12,071 bases of DNA, from NCBI GenBank assembly GCA_002692165.1, contig NZJL01000052.1, forward strand, positions 20,732 through 32,802, in the 5' to 3' direction. A model generated the notes under the pieces. It saw only the letters and a program-made list of their open reading frames with translations, did not search any database and was not told the origin of the DNA. Of the stretch, positions 9,078 through 12,071 are shown in pieces (position 1 is the first letter of the stretch; each line of letters starts with the position of its first letter). The DNA comes from Porticoccaceae bacterium. GTDB taxonomy: Bacteria > Pseudomonadota > Gammaproteobacteria > Pseudomonadales > Porticoccaceae. The position numbers and the translations under genes are program-made.

Positions 9078-9085
9078 GCTATAAT
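9056..9085 (+). promoter_or_regulatory. Extended -10 sigma-70 promoter for hppA
   Basis: TATAAT at 9080-9085 is a perfect -10 box preceded by TGC, giving an extended -10 (TGCTATAAT). TTGGGA at 9056-9061 is a 4/6 -35 match with an 18-bp spacer. Transcription would start near 9092, leaving a leader of about 35 nt before the hppA ATG. Confidence 0.7.
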
Positions 9086-9125
9086 TCTTTCGGAAAAATA
9101 AATCTCTTTCGTAATAGGAATTACT

Positions 9126-11102
9126 ATGGACATCTTACTACTACCGCCACTGTTGGGGGCCTTTGGCATGATCATAGCCTTTGCAGTTTATTGCCTCGTC
9201 ATGAGGTACCCAGATGGTGTCGCTAACGTCAAGAAGATCGGCGATCAAATCCATTCAGGTGCATTAGCTTTTATGAAAACGGAGTATAAATACTTATTGG
9301 TTTTTGTAGCTGTTTTGGTGGTGCTGGTGGGTGTCTTTCTGTCCACAGAATCTGCGATAGCAGTAATGGTGGGCGCGGCTTGTTCTTCGTTGGCAGGCTT
9401 CATCGGCATGTATGCCGCTACAAAAGCCAATGTGAGAACAGCAACTGCGGCCCAAACAGATGGAGCCTCGGCAGCATTGTCAGTATCTTTCTATGGCGGT
9501 TCAGTTATGGGCTTGTGCGTTGCTTCGCTGGGCCTAATTGGCCTGGGATCGTTATTTTATTTTTTCAGTGAGTCAAATGTGCATGCGCTGGAGGGATTCG
9601 GCATGGGGGCCTCTGTTGTGGCGTTATTTTCTCGAGTGGGGGGAGGCATTTTCACTAAAAGCGCTGATGTCGGCGCCGATTTAGTAGGGAAAATTGAAGC
9701 GGGTATACCCGAGGATGATCCGCGAAACCCTGGAGTTATTGCAGATAATGTTGGTGATAATGTCGGTGACGTTGCTGGTATGGGCTCCGATATTTTTGAG
9801 TCTTATTGTGGGTCGATGATTGCCTCAATAGCCATAGCCTATACTCTGAATAGCAAGGACATGATGCTGCTTCCATTAGCACTAGCATCAGTAGGTTTAA
9901 TAGCTTCTATTATTGGAATTTTTGTTGTTAGGATGCAATCAAATAGCGCTCCTGCAGCCGCTCTCAGATCTGGAACGCTTTTAGCACCCATCATTTTTAT
10001 CGGGATGGCTTACTTTTTGATAGGAGCACTTCCTGGAGTGTCATTAGACGTTTGGTGGTGCGTCATTTGTGGAGCTGCTGGTGGCGTCTTAATTGGTCTA
10101 GTTACCGAATACTATACAGGAGGAGCGCCAATCCAAAAGATTGCTAAATCCGGGGAGACCGGATCTGCCACTGTAATGATTTCTGGGTTAGCTGTTGGCA
10201 TGCAATCCGTGGTGGTCCCTATAATTGTGTTGGCTTCCGTTATTTTCTTATCCACGGATTTAGCCGGCGTATATGGGGTTGGGATAGCTGCGGTTGGAAT
10301 GTTGGCAACAGTAGGCATCACAATGGCGATAGACGCCTATGGTCCCGTAGCCGACAACGCGGGGGGTATTGCTGAGATGGCCGGCATGGGGGAGGAAGTA
10401 AGAGAGATAACCGACTCACTTGATGAGTTGGGAAATACCACTGCGGCTATTGGCAAGGGTTTTGCGATTGGAGCCGCTGCATTGGCGGCTCTTGCGATAA
10501 TTTCGGCGTACTCTGAAGTTGTGTCCCTTAAAAACCCCGAATTCTCTCTGGCACTCACGCAGCCAGTGGTTTTGGTGGGCATGTTTATCGGCGCGTGTAT
10601 TCCGTTCCTTATTGCTTCCATCACTATGACTGCAGTTGGTGACGCCGCATTTGAAATGATCAATGAGATCAGAAGGCAATTTCGTGAGATTACCGGCCTG
10701 ATGGAAGGAACGGCGGATCCCGACTCTGAGCGATGCGTAGAAATAGCTACAGAAGCAGCTCTCAAGAAGATGATGTTGCCCGGTGTCATAGCAGTATCTA
10801 TGCCAGTAATCATTGGCTTAGGTTTGGGCGCAGAAGCGCTGGGTGGTATGTTGGCGGGCGGTTTGCTCTGCTGCGTGAGCCTGGCGCTTATGATGGCTAA
10901 CGCCGGGGGAGCCTGGGATAATGCAAAGAAATATGTTGAAAAGGGTCACCTAGGAGGCAAGGGCTCTGATACACATGCTGCAGTAGTGGTTGGAGATACA
11001 GTTGGAGACCCCTTTAAAGACACATCAGGTCCGTCCATGAATATTCTCATTAACGTGATGGCCATTGTGAGTTTGGTAATAGCACCTTTACTCAGTATTT
11101 AA
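9126..11102 (+). CDS. hppA: Membrane-bound ion-pumping pyrophosphatase, K+-dependent type
   Basis: Couples hydrolysis of cytosolic pyrophosphate to export of H+ and/or Na+ across the inner membrane. The 658-residue polytopic protein has about 16 hydrophobic helices. The pyrophosphate/Mg site is seen in DVGADLVGK (181-189), [20 protein letters not shown] (196-215), [13 protein letters not shown] (402-414) and [20 protein letters not shown] near the C-terminus. Ala440 and Gly443 in [14 protein letters not shown] match the K+-dependent class (K+-independent enzymes have Lys and Thr). Glu225 in SDIFESY stands where Na+-pumping members have their ionisable Glu, so Na+ transport is possible; ion specificity cannot be fixed by reading alone. 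It starts at ATG 9126 with AGGAA 5 nt upstream and has its own promoter. Slightly shorter than many relatives but with no internal loss seen. Confidence 0.95.
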   Translation: MDILLLPPLLGAFGMIIAFAVYCLVMRYPDGVANVKKIGDQIHSGALAFMKTEYKYLLVFVAVLVVLVGVFLSTESAIAVMVGAACSSLAGFIGMYAATKANVRTATAAQTDGASAALSVSFYGGSVMGLCVASLGLIGLGSLFYFFSESNVHALEGFGMGASVVALFSRVGGGIFTKSADVGADLVGKIEAGIPEDDPRNPGVIADNVGDNVGDVAGMGSDIFESYCGSMIASIAIAYTLNSKDMMLLPLALASVGLIASIIGIFVVRMQSNSAPAAALRSGTLLAPIIFIGMAYFLIGALPGVSLDVWWCVICGAAGGVLIGLVTEYYTGGAPIQKIAKSGETGSATVMISGLAVGMQSVVVPIIVLASVIFLSTDLAGVYGVGIAAVGMLATVGITMAIDAYGPVADNAGGIAEMAGMGEEVREITDSLDELGNTTAAIGKGFAIGAAALAALAIISAYSEVVSLKNPEFSLALTQPVVLVGMFIGACIPFLIASITMTAVGDAAFEMINEIRRQFREITGLMEGTADPDSERCVEIATEAALKKMMLPGVIAVSMPVIIGLGLGAEALGGMLAGGLLCCVSLALMMANAGGAWDNAKKYVEKGHLGGKGSDTHAAVVVGDTVGDPFKDTSGPSMNILINVMAIVSLVIAPLLSI

Positions 11103-11122
11103 TTTTTATTTAAGTCCCTGAT

Positions 11123-11171
11123 AGAGATAACGGGCGTATAGGGGTAACAAAACATTGACAAGGTTATCTCT
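11123..11171. promoter_or_regulatory. 9-bp inverted repeat and TTGACA box before the adaptor gene
   Basis: AGAGATAAC (11123-11131) and its exact reverse complement GTTATCTCT (11163-11171) face each other across 31 bp. The right arm ends directly before the proposed TTG start and touches its AAGG ribosome site (11160-11163). A perfect -35 consensus TTGACA (11155-11160) lies between the arms, but no good -10 follows at normal spacing. The arms could be paired operator half-sites or, in RNA, a long-loop hairpin over the translation start. Confidence 0.4.
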
Positions 11172-12071
11172 TTGAACCGAAATATTCGTATCTCGTTAAT
11201 AATGGCTGTGGCCATATTTTTATGGCTTTCAAGTGCCATCTGGTGGCCCAAAGATCCAGACCCGTCCACAAATGAAACCCAGCGTGCGCCGCTTACACCG
11301 GTGGAAGCGACATGGGTGACTGAGCAGTTTTATCACCCATTGGTTTCCGTGCCAGCGAAAACCAAAGCCAATCGAGTCGTTAACATTAGAGCTGAGTTGT
11401 CTGGGCAGGTTTTATCATTGCCTGTTGAGCGAGGAAGTGAAGTTGTTGCGGGTGAAACAATTTGCGGTGTAGATCCGCAAGATCGGCATGCCGCGAATGC
11501 CAGTGCCGAAGCCGCCGTTGCACAAGCCGAACTTAAATACACAGGCGCCCTAAGTCTAAAACAAAAAGGTGTCCAATCTGAATTGGCTATCGCCACATCT
11601 AGAGCAAATCTCGAAGCTGCTAAAGCTCACCTGAGCAAGACAAACTACCAAGTAAAAAAATTGCAAATGCTAGCTCCCTTTTCTGGGGTGATTGAGGATC
11701 GGCCTCTCGAAATCGGCGACTATGTGCAAGCAGGACAGATTTGTGCGACCGTTGTAGAGCTGGACCCGATGCTAATTACTGCGCAGGTTTCAGCCGCAGA
11801 TATCACTCAATTAAGGTTAGGGCAGCGGGCGCAATTCATTTATAGCGGCGGCGTAATTGATAGCGCTTTAATCACTTATCTAGCGGCTACCGCAGATATT
11901 CTGACTCAGACTTATAGACTTGAGGCGAAAGTAAAGAATAGTGGCGGTATATTGCGGGCTGGCATCGCAGGTACGTTAGCCGCCGAGACTGAAGCCGTTG
12001 TGGCGCATTTAATCCCAGCGTCAGTCCTGCTGCTGGATGACGGCGGTGACACGATGGTAAAAATTCTCTCT
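11172..12071 (+). CDS. RND-type efflux periplasmic adaptor (membrane fusion protein), 3' end outside window
   Basis: The first 300 codons of a HlyD/AcrA-like adaptor that bridges an inner-membrane RND pump and an outer-membrane channel. An N-terminal membrane anchor (about residues 6-25, after MNRNIR) is followed by a lipoyl-like half domain (RAELSGQVLSLPVERGSEVVAGE, about 72-94) and an Ala/Gln/Lys-rich helical hairpin (about 102-160). Next come the second lipoyl half (APFSGVIEDRPLEIGDYVQAGQ), a beta-barrel with RLEAKVKN and LRAGIAGTL, and the start of the membrane-proximal domain (HLIPASVLLLDDGG). I use TTG 11172, which has AAGG eight nt upstream and keeps the basic N-terminus. ATG 11202 would truncate the anchor region. 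A pump gene is expected just beyond the edge. Substrate unknown. Confidence 0.88.
   Translation, partial: MNRNIRISLIMAVAIFLWLSSAIWWPKDPDPSTNETQRAPLTPVEATWVTEQFYHPLVSVPAKTKANRVVNIRAELSGQVLSLPVERGSEVVAGETICGVDPQDRHAANASAEAAVAQAELKYTGALSLKQKGVQSELAIATSRANLEAAKAHLSKTNYQVKKLQMLAPFSGVIEDRPLEIGDYVQAGQICATVVELDPMLITAQVSAADITQLRLGQRAQFIYSGGVIDSALITYLAATADILTQTYRLEAKVKNSGGILRAGIAGTLAAETEAVVAHLIPASVLLLDDGGDTMVKILS

Noticed and set aside
9741..9775. Repeated gataatgt-ggtga strings in hppA as a DNA repeat
   Set aside because: They encode the conserved [13 protein letters not shown] motif, so the repetition is protein-level and family-wide.
10337..10813. Long antisense open frame (158 codons) opposite hppA
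   Set aside because: It is the complement of a strongly conserved coding region; its composition is explained by hppA codon pattern, and it has no family-like motif or clear ribosome site.
11114..11127. tetO-like string (CCCTGATAGAGA) upstream of the efflux adaptor gene
   Set aside because: It shares one half-site-like string with the tet operator but lacks the palindromic partner; treated as coincidence. The inverted repeat overlapping it is reported separately.

Overview
The window is a chromosomal housekeeping segment from a gammaproteobacterium of moderate GC content. All recognisable genes are on the + strand. The order (tilS?)-pyrG-kdsA-eno-ftsB-ispD-ispF-truD-pcm-[DUF368]-nlpD is the classical gammaproteobacterial block, closest to the arrangement known from Pseudomonas. 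A free-living, possibly marine, Pseudomonadales-like bacterium would fit, but the genus cannot be named from this sequence. I see no IS element, phage gene, CRISPR array, tRNA or rRNA.

Layout. Positions 1-96 hold the end of an upstream reading frame, possibly tilS. Positions 97-5494 are a tightly packed run: CTP synthase (pyrG), KDO-8-phosphate synthase (kdsA), enolase (eno), the divisome protein FtsB, and the MEP-pathway enzymes IspD and IspF. Start/stop overlaps or gaps under 70 nt suggest co-transcription. They are followed by tRNA pseudouridine synthase TruD (to 6476), protein isoaspartate methyltransferase Pcm (6555-7226), a DUF368/PopT-type membrane protein (7251-8174) and an NlpD-type LysM/degenerate-M23 lipoprotein (8184-8963). 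After a 162-nt regulatory-looking gap comes a membrane-bound ion-pumping pyrophosphatase (hppA, 9126-11102). The window ends inside a gene for a periplasmic adaptor of an RND-type efflux system (11172 to the edge).

How the genes relate. CTP feeds KDO activation and the IspD step. KdsA supplies KDO for lipopolysaccharide. IspD and IspF feed undecaprenyl-phosphate synthesis. DUF368 proteins recycle undecaprenyl phosphate across the membrane. FtsB and NlpD act in septal peptidoglycan synthesis and splitting. Many of the genes therefore meet in envelope biogenesis. The pyrophosphatase uses pyrophosphate, a by-product of CTP-dependent and other biosynthetic steps, to energise the membrane.

Points of interest. 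Two usual members of this neighbourhood are absent from their positions: surE (between truD and pcm) and rpoS (after nlpD). A DUF368 gene sits between pcm and nlpD. The nlpD-hppA gap packs an orphan strong ribosome-binding site with a mini-ORF, a perfect 13-bp palindrome, a terminator-like hairpin and an extended -10 promoter. The pyrophosphatase carries the K+-dependent signature and a glutamate where Na+-pumping members have theirs. A 9-bp inverted repeat brackets the region before the adaptor gene. I found no clearly new multi-gene system. The most unusual material is this local gene loss or relocation and the compact regulatory DNA.
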